DNA of 13,846 nucleotides from Bacteroidales bacterium UBA1182 (GCA_002310015.1 DBYQ01000078.1:790-14635); one strand, 5' to 3'. Shown: positions 1 to 7,816, numbered from the stretch's first letter. The notes: generated by a model from the letters alone, not told the origin. A program made the numbers and translations.

Positions 1-971
1 TTGGCCTTGCGCTCCTCCTCAGATACACCTGCCAAGGCAGCCCAACGCTTTGAACCCTCTATTGTGATCTGCTGCGGAGTGCGGATACCTGCAACTACGT
101 CCTCACCCTGTGCGTTAACCAGATATTCACCGTTGAACAGGTTCTCACCGGTAGCGGCGTCACGGCTGAAGCATACACCTGTAGCAGATGTGTCACCCAT
201 GTTACCGAATACCATAGCCATAACTGATACGGCGGTACCCCACTCATCGGGTATTCCTTCCATCTTACGGTACAGGATAGCGCGCTCGTTGTTCCATGAA
301 CCGAATACAGCGCAGATAGCGCCCCAGAGCTGATCCATAGCGCTGGTGGGGAAGTCGTGACCGGTGCGCTCCTTAACGGCAGCCTTGAACAACTTAACCA
401 GTTTTTTGAGGTCGTCAACGCTCAGGTCCTTGTCCAGAACCACGCCGCTCTCCTCCTTAACCTTCTCGATGATAGCCTCAAACGGGTCAACATCGGTCTT
501 GTTCAGGGGCTTCATGCCAAGAACAACGTCACCGTACATCTGTACAAAGCGACGGTAGCTGTCCCAAGCGAAGTGGGGGTTGTTGGTCTTGCGTGACAGA
601 CCCTCAACAACCTCATCATTGAGTCCAAGGTTCAGAATGGTGTCCATCATACCGGGCATTGAAGCGCGGGCACCTGAACGTACTGATACAAGAAGCGGAT
701 TCTCAACATCACCGAATTTTGAATTCATCAGTTTCTCGATGTGGGCGATAGCCTCTTCAACATCCTTCTTCAGTATGGCTACAACCTTGTCGCGACCTAT
801 CTGATAGTACTCGTTACAAACATCAGTGGTGATTGTGAAACCCGGAGGTACCGGTACACCAAGCAGATTCATCTCAGCAAGGTTAGCTCCCTTGCCACCA
901 AGCAGATTACGCATTTGGGCATTTCCCTCAGCTTGTCCGTTTCCGAACTTGTAAACTCTTTTTTCGCTCAT
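1..971 (-). CDS. ppdK: Pyruvate, phosphate dikinase, N-terminal part (runs off left edge)
   Basis: Pyruvate phosphate dikinase interconverts pyruvate + ATP + phosphate and PEP + AMP + pyrophosphate in the cytoplasm. I translated it from the reverse strand: it starts at the ATG at 971-969 and stays open for 323 codons to the window edge, so only about the first third of a roughly 900-residue family is present. Visible family motifs are GGKGANLAEM (residues 25-34), the VPVPPGFTITTD stretch (39-50) and VSVRSGARASMPGMMDTILN (95-114), all part of the ATP-grasp nucleotide-binding domain; R97 lies in the conserved nucleotide-contacting segment. The phosphohistidine and PEP-binding domains would lie outside the window. 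Codon choice is strongly biased (CTG, AAC, AAG, GAG, GGT, CGC), unlike the neighbouring genes, which suggests high expression. A TAnnTTTG element 68 bases upstream (1039-1046) fits its promoter. The family call is very secure; the 3' end is simply missing. Confidence 0.96.
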   Translation of the reverse strand, partial: MSEKRVYKFGNGQAEGNAQMRNLLGGKGANLAEMNLLGVPVPPGFTITTDVCNEYYQIGRDKVVAILKKDVEEAIAHIEKLMNSKFGDVENPLLVSVRSGARASMPGMMDTILNLGLNDEVVEGLSRKTNNPHFAWDSYRRFVQMYGDVVLGMKPLNKTDVDPFEAIIEKVKEESGVVLDKDLSVDDLKKLVKLFKAAVKERTGHDFPTSAMDQLWGAICAVFGSWNNERAILYRKMEGIPDEWGTAVSVMAMVFGNMGDTSATGVCFSRDAATGENLFNGEYLVNAQGEDVVAGIRTPQQITIEGSKRWAALAGVSEEERKA

Positions 972-1038
972 AAATTATAAAATATGTTGTATTGTTTATG
1001 TCGTATGTTGCGTTCAGTCCTTTTCTCTTTTGCGGGTG

Positions 1039-1046
1039 CAAAGGTA
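1039..1046 (-). promoter_or_regulatory. Bacteroidetes -7 promoter element of ppdK
   Basis: The reverse strand reads TACCTTTGCACCC, a perfect match to the Bacteroidetes primary-sigma -7 element TAnnTTTG followed by CA. It sits about 68 bases upstream of the ppdK ATG, so the 5' leader would be about 60 nt. No clear TTTG -33 box lies 19-21 bases further upstream; the nearest is a TTTA with too long a spacer. Confidence 0.65.
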
Positions 1047-1164
1047 CTCATTTATTATTAAAAGATGTGTGTAAAGATTGCTTGTTTTTGCGTCATTATT
1101 TGAATTTTCTTGTTTTTTTTATGCTTTTCCCCTTATCACAAAAAGAACCGTCATGCTAAATCAC

Positions 1165-1172
1165 TATTTTTG
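1165..1172 (+). promoter_or_regulatory. Bacteroidetes -7 promoter element of the rlmD-type gene
   Basis: The sequence TATTTTTG followed by CACGCC matches TAnnTTTG and lies 20 bases before the chosen ATG at 1192, giving a very short leader. It falls inside the longest possible open frame (which opens at 1078), an argument against using the upstream start. No good -33 TTTG is visible. Confidence 0.6.
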
Positions 1173-1191
1173 CACGCCAAACAAATCAGTT

Positions 1192-2628
1192 ATGTCAAGA
1201 AAGAGACGTGAACAGCCTTTAATAGAGAATGTAACCATAACCGGTGTCGCTGCTGAGGGGAAAGCACTGGCGCGTATCAATGACCTTGTTGTTTTCGTGC
1301 CGTTTGCAGTACCTGGCGATGTTGTGGACCTTAAGATCCTGAAAAAGAAACACAGTTATGCGGAGGCCGTCGTGGTAAAATTCCATGAGTTTTCTAAGGT
1401 GCGTGCAGTGCCGTTCTGCGAACATTTCGGTATTTGCGGTGGCTGTAAGTGGCAGAACTTGCCGTATCAGGAGCAACTTCGTTATAAACATCAGCAGGTG
1501 GTTGATTGTCTTACAAGGATAGCCAAGGTTGAATTGCCTGAGATCAGTCCCATACTTGGTTCTGATGAGATAATGCGTTACCGTAACAAGTTGGAGTATT
1601 CTTTCAGCAATATGCGTTGGCTCACGACAGAGGAACTAAGTGCATTGGATGATCCTGATAATACCTCTCAGCGTAAACAACCAGGACTGGGATTTCATAT
1701 TCCCGGTGCTTTTGACAAGGTGCTCCATATAAATAGTTGCAAGCTTCAGGATGAAGTATCTGACAGGATCCGGAATGCTGCTTATGCTTATGCTGTGGAA
1801 CATGGCATCCCCTTTATTAATCTGCGTTCCCTTGATGGCGTACTCCGTGATATGATGGTTCGTGTGGTAACTACCGGGCAGATTATGGTTCTGGTTCAGG
1901 CTAAGGTTGCTAATCCTGCAGAACAGGAACAGTTCATGGGGCTGATGCAGTTCCTGTCTGATAGTTTTCCGGAAATCACATCACTTATGTATGTGATTAA
2001 CAATAAGTGTAATGATACCTTTGGTGATCTTGACGTACATGTGTTCCGAGGAGAGGGATATATTTATGAGACAATGGAGAACCTAAGATTCAAGATAGGC
2101 CCGAAATCATTTTTTCAGACCAACAGCCGTCAGGCGTATAAGCTATATTCAACGGTAAGGAATCTGGCGGCATTGAAAAATGAAGATGTCGTTTATGATT
2201 TATACACAGGCACCGGTACCATAGCTTTGTTCTTGGCTGGCGGAGTGAAGAAGGTTGTCGGAATAGAGTATGTGCCGGAGGCTATAGAGGATGCCAAGGT
2301 GAATGCGGGAGTGAACGGGATTGGAAATACGGAATTCTTTGCGGGCGATATGAAAGATGTGTTAAATGCCGGTTTTATCGCAGAGCATGGTGCACCTGAT
2401 GTCATCGTTACTGATCCGCCCCGTGCCGGAATGCATCCTGATGTAGTCAATGTGATACTTGAGACCGCTCCAAAACGCATAGTATATGTAAGTTGTAATC
2501 CTGCCACCCAGGCTCGTGACATAGCTCTTCTTGATCGGGGCTATCGTGTCGTTGCCGTACAGCCGGTTGATATGTTCCCGCATACTCAACATGTAGAGGT
2601 TGTCACGGTTCTTGAGAAAAAATGTTAA
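1192..2628 (+). CDS. rlmD: RlmD-type 23S rRNA (uracil-C5) methyltransferase
   Basis: This is a SAM-dependent RNA m5U methyltransferase of the TrmA/RlmD/RlmCD family, predicted to methylate a 23S rRNA uridine (U1939 in the E. coli RlmD case). With the ATG at 1192 it has 478 residues. An N-terminal TRAM-like domain (about 9-65) precedes an Fe-S cluster motif: C76-x5-C82-x2-C85, with C183 as the likely fourth ligand. The SAM-binding motif is YDLYTGTGTIAL (335-346), the TDPPRAG motif is at 407-413, the catalytic nucleophile is C435 in VSCNPATQARD, and the proposed general base is E469 in QHVEVV. The frame is open back to 1078, but that extension contains the putative -7 element and lacks family similarity, so I prefer 1192. 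The next gene follows after 71 bases with no visible promoter. The family is certain; the exact target (RlmD, RlmCD or TrmA-like) cannot be fixed from sequence alone. Confidence 0.93.
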   Translation: MSRKRREQPLIENVTITGVAAEGKALARINDLVVFVPFAVPGDVVDLKILKKKHSYAEAVVVKFHEFSKVRAVPFCEHFGICGGCKWQNLPYQEQLRYKHQQVVDCLTRIAKVELPEISPILGSDEIMRYRNKLEYSFSNMRWLTTEELSALDDPDNTSQRKQPGLGFHIPGAFDKVLHINSCKLQDEVSDRIRNAAYAYAVEHGIPFINLRSLDGVLRDMMVRVVTTGQIMVLVQAKVANPAEQEQFMGLMQFLSDSFPEITSLMYVINNKCNDTFGDLDVHVFRGEGYIYETMENLRFKIGPKSFFQTNSRQAYKLYSTVRNLAALKNEDVVYDLYTGTGTIALFLAGGVKKVVGIEYVPEAIEDAKVNAGVNGIGNTEFFAGDMKDVLNAGFIAEHGAPDVIVTDPPRAGMHPDVVNVILETAPKRIVYVSCNPATQARDIALLDRGYRVVAVQPVDMFPHTQHVEVVTVLEKKC

Positions 2629-2699
2629 GATTTCAAGGTCTTGATTTAACCAAACGCATCGCAGCTTATCAAAGATATCGGAAATATAGTAATAAACCG

Positions 2700-3185
2700 A
2701 TGATGAGAAAACTTGCTTTGCTATTTATCCTGTTATCTGCATTCGATGTGGCCTTTGCCCAGTCAGATGCAGATTCCAGTTCTAATTCCGTTTCCGTTTC
2801 AAATGCAAAAAATGATTCCATAACTCAAACAGAGGATGTCATAACGCAACCTGAGTTCAAAGGTGGAATAGAAAAAATGTATAAATACATTTCTGATAAT
2901 TTTGAATATCCTGAAGAAGCAAAGAGACGTTCTGTAAACGGTAAGATTGAGGTGGAGTTTACTGTAGAGAAATCGGGAGATATAACTTATGTCGGCATAC
3001 TGAAAGGTCTTGATTATTCTATTGATGATGAGGTTCTCAGGCTTTTGAAGGCTATGCCGCGTTGGACTCCGGCTACCAAGAACGGTGTTCCTGTGAGATA
3101 TAGGGTATCAATGCCAATAACAATACGTGCATCCAGAAAAAGTCAGAAATCAAGCATTGATTTACAGGATTATAGGGACCAATAG
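2700..3185 (+). CDS. Secreted stand-alone TonB C-terminal-domain protein
   Basis: This 161-residue protein has a signal peptide and a TonB C-terminal domain. The start is one of two adjacent ATGs (2700, 2703); the frame extends back to 2622, but only the later start gives a proper signal sequence: MMRK, then a hydrophobic stretch, then probable cleavage after AFA (residue 20). A Ser/Asn/Asp-rich linker (22-50) leads into the TonB_C fold (about 52-143), recognisable by PEFKGGIEKMYKYI, the YPEEAKRRSVNGKIEVEFTV strand-helix unit, the LLKAMPRWTPATKNGVPVR segment and the closing MPITIR strand. Unlike classical TonB it has no long Pro-rich periplasm-spanning region and no obvious uncleaved anchor, so it may not transduce energy from ExbBD and could instead bind outer-membrane or periplasmic partners. 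It is probably co-transcribed with the upstream methyltransferase. Domain call secure, role open. Confidence 0.85.
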   Translation: MMRKLALLFILLSAFDVAFAQSDADSSSNSVSVSNAKNDSITQTEDVITQPEFKGGIEKMYKYISDNFEYPEEAKRRSVNGKIEVEFTVEKSGDITYVGILKGLDYSIDDEVLRLLKAMPRWTPATKNGVPVRYRVSMPITIRASRKSQKSSIDLQDYRDQ

Positions 3186-3261
3186 CGCTTTTCCCGGTTC
3201 AGACGTTAACAAATCGCGTTAGTTGATATACTATATGTAGAAGCACCAAAACAGATTAATT

Positions 3262-3702
3262 ATGAAAAAAGTTCTTTTCTATCTCATGTTCGCGTTATTT
3301 GTTTGTAGCGGATGTGATATTCATACTACTGAGATTGTAAAACCCGGAGTTGATATATATACGAAATTCATAACAGTTACTCCTGATGAGTGGGAACAAT
3401 CCCAAACGACTGTAGGGTATGCTGGTTGCTATCTTTTTAAAACTTTTCCATTAAAAGAAATAGATCGCAACGTAATGGATGATGGCGCTGTTATGGTATA
3501 TATGGTGGACGGTAAGGAGGGTGTTAATCCTCTTCCGTATGTCTTTCCCGTTGAAACCAAAAGTGAGTTTGTATTGCAGAACATAAGGTTCAACGTTAAG
3601 AAAGGCTATATTACCTTTGTCGTGGAATGGGATGATGCCGAGATATATGAAATTGATTATGATATCAAATTCAAAGTGTGTGTTCTCGCACCGGAAAAAT
3701 GA
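3262..3702 (+). CDS. Small putative lipoprotein of unknown function
   Basis: This 146-residue protein is not recognised beyond its general type. It starts MKKVLFYLMFALFVCSGC, a typical short lipoprotein signal with the probable lipidated cysteine at 18; the -3 residue is Cys15, an imperfect lipobox, so plain signal-peptidase-I cleavage or membrane anchoring is also possible. Cys56 and Cys140 remain in the mature part. The body is rich in aromatic and acidic residues with alternating hydrophobic strands (for example AVMVYMVDG, YITFVVEWDD, YDIKFKVCVL), suggesting a compact beta fold. Bacteroidales genomes carry many small lipoproteins of this general look. It follows the TonB-domain gene after 76 bases without a TAnnTTTG element, and precedes a strong terminator, so it is likely the last gene of that transcript. 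No reliable function can be given. Confidence 0.8.
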   Translation: MKKVLFYLMFALFVCSGCDIHTTEIVKPGVDIYTKFITVTPDEWEQSQTTVGYAGCYLFKTFPLKEIDRNVMDDGAVMVYMVDGKEGVNPLPYVFPVETKSEFVLQNIRFNVKKGYITFVVEWDDAEIYEIDYDIKFKVCVLAPEK

Positions 3703-3721
3703 TGATCCCCTATGAAAAGTT

Positions 3722-3744
3722 AAGGCCCTCTTAGGGCCTTTTTT
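3722..3744 (+). terminator. Rho-independent terminator between convergent genes
   Basis: The 8-bp perfect stem AAGGCCCT/AGGGCCTT (3722-3729 with 3733-3740) has a CTT loop and is followed by a T run on the plus strand. It lies 20 bases after the lipoprotein stop. The same stem sits just beyond the stop of the minus-strand FHA gene, where the trailing sequence is less T-rich, so it may act in both directions but more strongly on the plus strand. Confidence 0.88.
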
Positions 3745-3746
3745 AT

Positions 3747-4268
3747 TTATTCAGGTGCTTGGAGAATAATGGTTGTAGCGCCAAGGGTTATTATTGATCC
3801 GTCTTCAATACGAGCTCTCTCCCTGTCACCCAGAATGCGGTTATCAAGGAATGTGCCGGTCAAACTGGGGAAGTCTCTTAGCGTGTAGCTTATTTCGTCG
3901 GTGGGCTCTCTTTTGACCGTTATTACACAATGACGGCGATCCATACTGCGGTCTGTTGTGTCAATAGGTATGGTTATATTGTCACCTGGGTTGTATCTGC
4001 CGATAATGTTATCACCTTCTTTCAGGGCAAAACTCTGGCGGTATCCAAACACGTTCTCAACTACAGTTATTGAGCCGAATCCTATGTCGTTTGTCTCTTT
4101 TTTCCGGTCGGCATCCTTTTGCGTTGCTGCCAGCTTGCTGGTTCCTATGCGTATCTTGAACTGCTTCCGGCAGTTCTCGCACTCAAATACCAGTGACTGC
4201 CCTTCTTTGTATAGGGTTTCATCAAAGGTGTTGTAATGGTCACATTTAGGACAGCGTACACGTTTCAT
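3747..4268 (-). CDS. Zinc-ribbon plus FHA-domain protein
   Basis: This 173-residue cytoplasmic protein has two recognisable parts. An N-terminal zinc ribbon (about 1-38) has CxxC knuckles C6/C9 and C30/C33. A polar linker (45-62) leads to a C-terminal forkhead-associated domain (about 70-170), with the hallmark G90-R91, the S108-x2-RRH block (RSMDRRHCVI), the TGTFLDN segment (138-143 region) and IEDGSIITLG near the end. FHA domains bind phosphothreonine peptides, so this is probably a phospho-signalling adaptor, but no kinase or phosphatase is in the window. No transmembrane segment is seen. It lies immediately downstream of the RNase P RNA on the same strand, with about 23 bases between the RNA's estimated 3' end and its ATG and no promoter element there, so it may be expressed by read-through from rnpB. 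Domain calls secure, biological role unknown. Confidence 0.88.
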   Translation of the reverse strand: MKRVRCPKCDHYNTFDETLYKEGQSLVFECENCRKQFKIRIGTSKLAATQKDADRKKETNDIGFGSITVVENVFGYRQSFALKEGDNIIGRYNPGDNITIPIDTTDRSMDRRHCVITVKREPTDEISYTLRDFPSLTGTFLDNRILGDRERARIEDGSIITLGATTIILQAPE

Positions 4269-4290
4269 ATATGTTGAGTAGTGTGATTAT

Positions 4291-4664
4291 CAAACAAAAG
4301 CTGACCTGTAAGCCGGGTTCTGTAGAGTCGGTACACGTACCTTCCCTGTCTGCCATTAATCTTGACCTGTCGTCGCCGGCAGGCTCCGTGGCCTTACAGC
4401 CACGCGCGTTCTACCCTCCGGCTCAGGCGAGCAGCCCTCTGACGCCGGTATACATGAACTTGCAACTTCCAAGACGCACAGCACTTGTGTCACCACAAGC
4501 CTGGTGGGCTCTTACCCCGCCTTCTCACCCTTACCTTGCGGCGGTTGTTTTCTTCTGCGTTTATCAGCCGTTGCCGACTGCTTCCCGTTAGGAAGTGGAA
4601 TGCTCTGTGTCGCCCGGACTTTCCTCAGCCCCATAAGGGACAGCGGCAGACCGGTCAGCTTTCA
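4291..4664 (-). ncRNA. rnpB: RNase P RNA (catalytic RNA for tRNA 5' processing)
   Basis: This is the RNA subunit of RNase P, which removes the 5' leader of pre-tRNAs. On the reverse strand the universally conserved 5' block GAGGAAAGTCCGGGC is at 4626-4612, the internal block AGGTAAGGGTGAGAAGG and the following GGGTAAGAGCCCACC match the conserved specificity-domain region, and the conserved 3' block ACAGAACCCGGCTTA is at 4323-4309. The outermost helix P1 forms between AAAGCTGACC (4662-4653) and GGTCAGCTTT (4306-4297), which fixes both ends within a few bases. The length of about 370 nt is typical of bacterial type A. A -7 element (4677-4670) sits just upstream. The 3' end is followed by a modest T-rich stretch rather than a classical hairpin terminator. 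Open frames across this interval are spurious. Confidence 0.96.
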
Positions 4665-4669
4665 GGGTG

Positions 4670-4677
4670 CAAAAATA
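4670..4677 (-). promoter_or_regulatory. Bacteroidetes -7 promoter element of rnpB
   Basis: The reverse strand reads TATTTTTGCACCC, matching TAnnTTTG, and ends 6 bases before the estimated 5' end of the RNase P RNA, exactly where a primary-sigma -7 box should be. No good -33 TTTG is present at 19-21 bases. Confidence 0.75.
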
Positions 4678-4791
4678 CTCATTATTTTTTGTTTTGGTCC
4701 ATTAACCCTTTATTTAAGCTATCGCTTGAATATAGGCTTCGTCTCGGGAGAAAAAACAGGTAAACTTCTTTTTTCACCTCTCGGCTTGCAC

Positions 4792-4799
4792 TATATTTG
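4792..4799 (+). promoter_or_regulatory. Bacteroidetes -7 promoter element of the M16 peptidase gene
   Basis: TATATTTG followed by CA lies 33 bases before the ATG at 4833. A T-rich run (about 4769-4774) stands near the -33 position but is not a clean TTTG. It is divergent from the rnpB promoter, and the two share the 4678-4791 interval, in which I see nothing else. Confidence 0.65.
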
Positions 4800-4832
4800 C
4801 AGATATGATTGAATAAATAAAATCAGATTAAA

Positions 4833-7739
4833 ATGCAATATAAGAAATTCTCAATGATAGTCCTTGTGGCTGTCATGTCGATGTGTGTATCATCGTGTTC
4901 AAAGTATGAAACAGTCAAGGGTGATCCTATGAAAGCCAAGATATATACTCTTGGTAACGGACTGAAGGTTTACATGACCGTAAATAAAGAGCAGCCCAGG
5001 CTTCAGACTTACATAGCAGTGCGTAACGGCGGCAAGAATGATCCGTCCGATAATACCGGTCTGGCTCATTACCTGGAACATATCATGTTCAAGGGAAGTG
5101 AGAGTTTTGGAACATCGGATTATGCTGCAGAGAAACCTTTGCTTGACCAGATAGAAGAACAGTTCAATATATACCGTACCAAGACTGATCCGTATGAACG
5201 TAAGGCTATATATCATATTATAGACAGCTTGAGCTATTTGGCCTCAGAGATTGCCATTCCCAATGAATATGATAAGCTTATGTCTGTGATAGGCTCGCAG
5301 GGAACCAATGCTTTTACGTCAGAGGATCTTACATGTTATCAGGAAAACATCCCTTCAAACCAGATTGACAACTGGGCTAGGATTCAGGCTGACCGTTTCA
5401 GGAATATGGTCATTCGTGGTTTCCATACGGAGTTGGAAGCTGTGTATGAAGAATATAATATGTATCTTAACAGGGATGCCCAGAATGCCATATATGCAAT
5501 GGATTCTGTATTTTACAAACACCATCCATATGGCCTTCAGCAGGTTATAGGTACCCAGCAGCATCTTAAGAATCCTTCAATATCGGCCATAAAGAAACAG
5601 AAGGCGGCTATGTATGTTCCCAATAACATCGCAATATGTGTTTCTGGTGATTTTGATCCCGATCAGTTCGTTGCAATAATTGAGAAGTATTTTGGTGATT
5701 GGGAACCCAGTCCTTCAATCCCGGAATTCAAATATGAGCCGGAAGAGCCCTTGAAGGAGCCTGTGGTTAAGAATGTATACGGTACGGAATCGGAGTTCCT
5801 GCTTATGGGGTGGCGCTGTCCGGGTGAAAAGGATAATGAAAGTGAGGTGGCAGGTATAGTTGAGTCTATCCTAACCAACGGTAAGGCTGGCCTTATAGAT
5901 TTGGACCTTAACCAGCAACAGAAAGTCCTGTATGCCGGTTCTCAGATTTATGATCGTATAGATTATTCTGATTTCCTTATTCAGGGATATCCTAAGGATG
6001 GTCAGACAATGGATGAGGTGAAAGAACTGCTGCTTGCCGAGGTTGCCAAATTACGTGCCGGTGATTTTGATGAGTCCCTTATTGAAGCTGCTATTGCCAA
6101 TATAAAACTTAGCCAGATGCGTCAGCTGGAATCCAACAGCAGCCGTGCAATGCAGTTTGTTAACTCATTCATTAAAGGCTCAGATTGGGCCTATGAGGTC
6201 GGCTTGCTTGAACGTCTTACCAAGATAACCAAGGATGATGTCGTGGAGTGGGCTGGAAAGTATCTTTCTGAAGATTCATACGTTGCGGTATATAAGTATC
6301 AGGGCGTCAATCCCAAGAGTAATAAGATAATTGCCCCAACCATTACTCCTATTGCCACTAATCGGGATAAACAGAGCGCATTCCTGAAAGAAATATCAGA
6401 GATTCAGGTTACTCCTATTCAACCGGTATTTGTCGACTATGAGAAAGACCTTTCCAAATCGGAACTCAGTGATGGTATAGAATTTCTTTACAAGAAAAAT
6501 GATAATAATGATATTGTAACCGCTTCATTCCGCTTTGACATAGGAAAGAGTACCAATCCGGCTCTTTCAATGGCCTTTGATTATCTGTCGTATCTTGGTA
6601 CACCTACTCGCAGTGCCGATGAGATAGCGTTGGAGGAGTACAGGATTGCCGGTAATCACAGCTTTAGTGTGGGCGACAATGTGTTGACCTTCTCCGTTAA
6701 CGGTCTTGCCGAGCATTTAGGGGAGATGCTTGATATTGTTGAGGATCTTATGCTCAATGCAATTCCTGATCAGGATATACTTGATAACCTCAAGTCTGAT
6801 GAACTTATGGCTCGTCAGATGTCCAAGGCCAACCAGAACAATTGCTCAAGTGCCCTGAACCGTTACATCATTTATGGCCCCGAGTATGTCAAGTCTGTAA
6901 ATCTCTCCGATGATCAGGTTATGGCACTTACATCCGATGAATTGCTGGGTATGGTTAAGGATATTTTCTGCAAGCAGCATACAGTTCTTTTCTATGGTCC
7001 TTACAATGAGGTTGAGGCCAAGGAAATTATAACAGAACATCACAAGTGTTCCGGGAAACTTGAGAAACTGGTAAAGAAATATACAAAGAAGCAGATTGTC
7101 AATGAGTCAAAAGTCTATATGGCCCAATATGATTCCCGTCAGTTCAATTATATCCAATATTCTGATCGCGGAGAATCTTTCTCTATTGATGATGTTCCTG
7201 CCATAGAGCTCTTTAATGAGTATTTTGGCGGTGGAATGAATACCATCGTATTTCAGGAGATGCGTGAAGCAAGAGCCCTTGCATACAGTGCAAGCGCAAA
7301 TCTGTCGTCGCCCTCATATCTTGATGATACATATTGTTTCTATGCAAGAATAGGTTCGCAAAATGATAAACTCAAGGCTGCAGTTGAGGCATTTGACCTT
7401 ATCATTAATGATATGCCTGAGTCTGATAAATCTTTCCAGATAGCCAAGTCTGGGTTGGAATCGGTACTGCGCACAAGTCGTACTGTTGGAATGTCTGTAT
7501 TGAACAGTTATCTTAATGCCAAAGAACTTGGACTTAAAGAACCGTTGTCAAAGGTTGTCTATGACAAACTGGCAGATATGACAATGGGTGATGTCGTGGC
7601 TTGCCAGCAGAAATGGATACAGGGTCGTACCTACATCTATGGTATTTTGGGTGATGTCAATGATCTGGATTTGGAGTTTCTGAATACACTTGGTGATGTT
7701 GAGAAGGTATCACTTGATGAACTGTTCGGATACAAGTAA
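4833..7739 (+). CDS. M16-family (insulinase/PqqL-like) zinc metallopeptidase, lipoprotein
   Basis: This 968-residue protein is a two-unit M16 metallopeptidase that should degrade peptides or small proteins in the cell envelope. The N-terminus is a lipoprotein signal with lipobox VSSC and lipidated Cys22; I see no clear surface-export signal after it, so a periplasm-facing position is the default inference. The inverted zinc motif HYLEH is at 79-83 (H79, E82, H83); a glutamate of LEAVYEE (201-207) is the likely third zinc ligand. An acidic helical insert (about 95-150) separates HxxEH from the usual G-x-NAFTSED block (about 154-165). The second M16 unit (about 545-960) lacks HxxEH, as usual for the non-catalytic half, but keeps the substrate-side motif FGGGMNTIVFQEMREARALAYS (798-819, R811 and Y818). 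Full length for the family. No terminator is seen before degQ, 140 bases downstream. Confidence 0.95.
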   Translation: MQYKKFSMIVLVAVMSMCVSSCSKYETVKGDPMKAKIYTLGNGLKVYMTVNKEQPRLQTYIAVRNGGKNDPSDNTGLAHYLEHIMFKGSESFGTSDYAAEKPLLDQIEEQFNIYRTKTDPYERKAIYHIIDSLSYLASEIAIPNEYDKLMSVIGSQGTNAFTSEDLTCYQENIPSNQIDNWARIQADRFRNMVIRGFHTELEAVYEEYNMYLNRDAQNAIYAMDSVFYKHHPYGLQQVIGTQQHLKNPSISAIKKQKAAMYVPNNIAICVSGDFDPDQFVAIIEKYFGDWEPSPSIPEFKYEPEEPLKEPVVKNVYGTESEFLLMGWRCPGEKDNESEVAGIVESILTNGKAGLIDLDLNQQQKVLYAGSQIYDRIDYSDFLIQGYPKDGQTMDEVKELLLAEVAKLRAGDFDESLIEAAIANIKLSQMRQLESNSSRAMQFVNSFIKGSDWAYEVGLLERLTKITKDDVVEWAGKYLSEDSYVAVYKYQGVNPKSNKIIAPTITPIATNRDKQSAFLKEISEIQVTPIQPVFVDYEKDLSKSELSDGIEFLYKKNDNNDIVTASFRFDIGKSTNPALSMAFDYLSYLGTPTRSADEIALEEYRIAGNHSFSVGDNVLTFSVNGLAEHLGEMLDIVEDLMLNAIPDQDILDNLKSDELMARQMSKANQNNCSSALNRYIIYGPEYVKSVNLSDDQVMALTSDELLGMVKDIFCKQHTVLFYGPYNEVEAKEIITEHHKCSGKLEKLVKKYTKKQIVNESKVYMAQYDSRQFNYIQYSDRGESFSIDDVPAIELFNEYFGGGMNTIVFQEMREARALAYSASANLSSPSYLDDTYCFYARIGSQNDKLKAAVEAFDLIINDMPESDKSFQIAKSGLESVLRTSRTVGMSVLNSYLNAKELGLKEPLSKVVYDKLADMTMGDVVACQQKWIQGRTYIYGILGDVNDLDLEFLNTLGDVEKVSLDELFGYK

Positions 7740-7795
7740 TGTGTTAATTTGGTATGTATATGGTTAATAATTGGCAAAAGATGGCGCCTGTCGGT

Positions 7796-7813
7796 AACAT
7801 TGGTCCGAATGTT
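7796..7813 (+). promoter_or_regulatory. Operator-like dyad AACATT-N6-AATGTT in front of degQ
   Basis: A perfect 6-6-6 inverted repeat ends three bases before the -7 element at 7817, so it occupies the space between the -33 and -7 positions. That is a natural position for a regulator to block or modulate sigma binding. No regulator is identified; chance occurrence cannot be excluded. Confidence 0.4.
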
Positions 7814-7816
7814 GTA

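Noticed and set aside
1..980. Several open frames of 64-110 codons on both strands at the left edge
   Set aside because: All but the last few codons of one of them lie inside the ppdK coding sequence, whose translation carries unmistakable family motifs; biased codon use of ppdK creates long open antisense frames.
1078..1191. Upstream extension of the methyltransferase by 38 codons
   Set aside because: It contains the putative -7 promoter element, and the extra residues are hydrophobic and unlike the family; the family's start fits the ATG at 1192.
4271..4812. Three overlapping plus-strand open frames of 92-106 codons
   Set aside because: The first lies almost wholly across the RNase P RNA gene and the other two begin inside it and run out into the promoter region of the M16 gene. 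Their translations have no signal or domain, and the strongly conserved RNA blocks explain the sequence.
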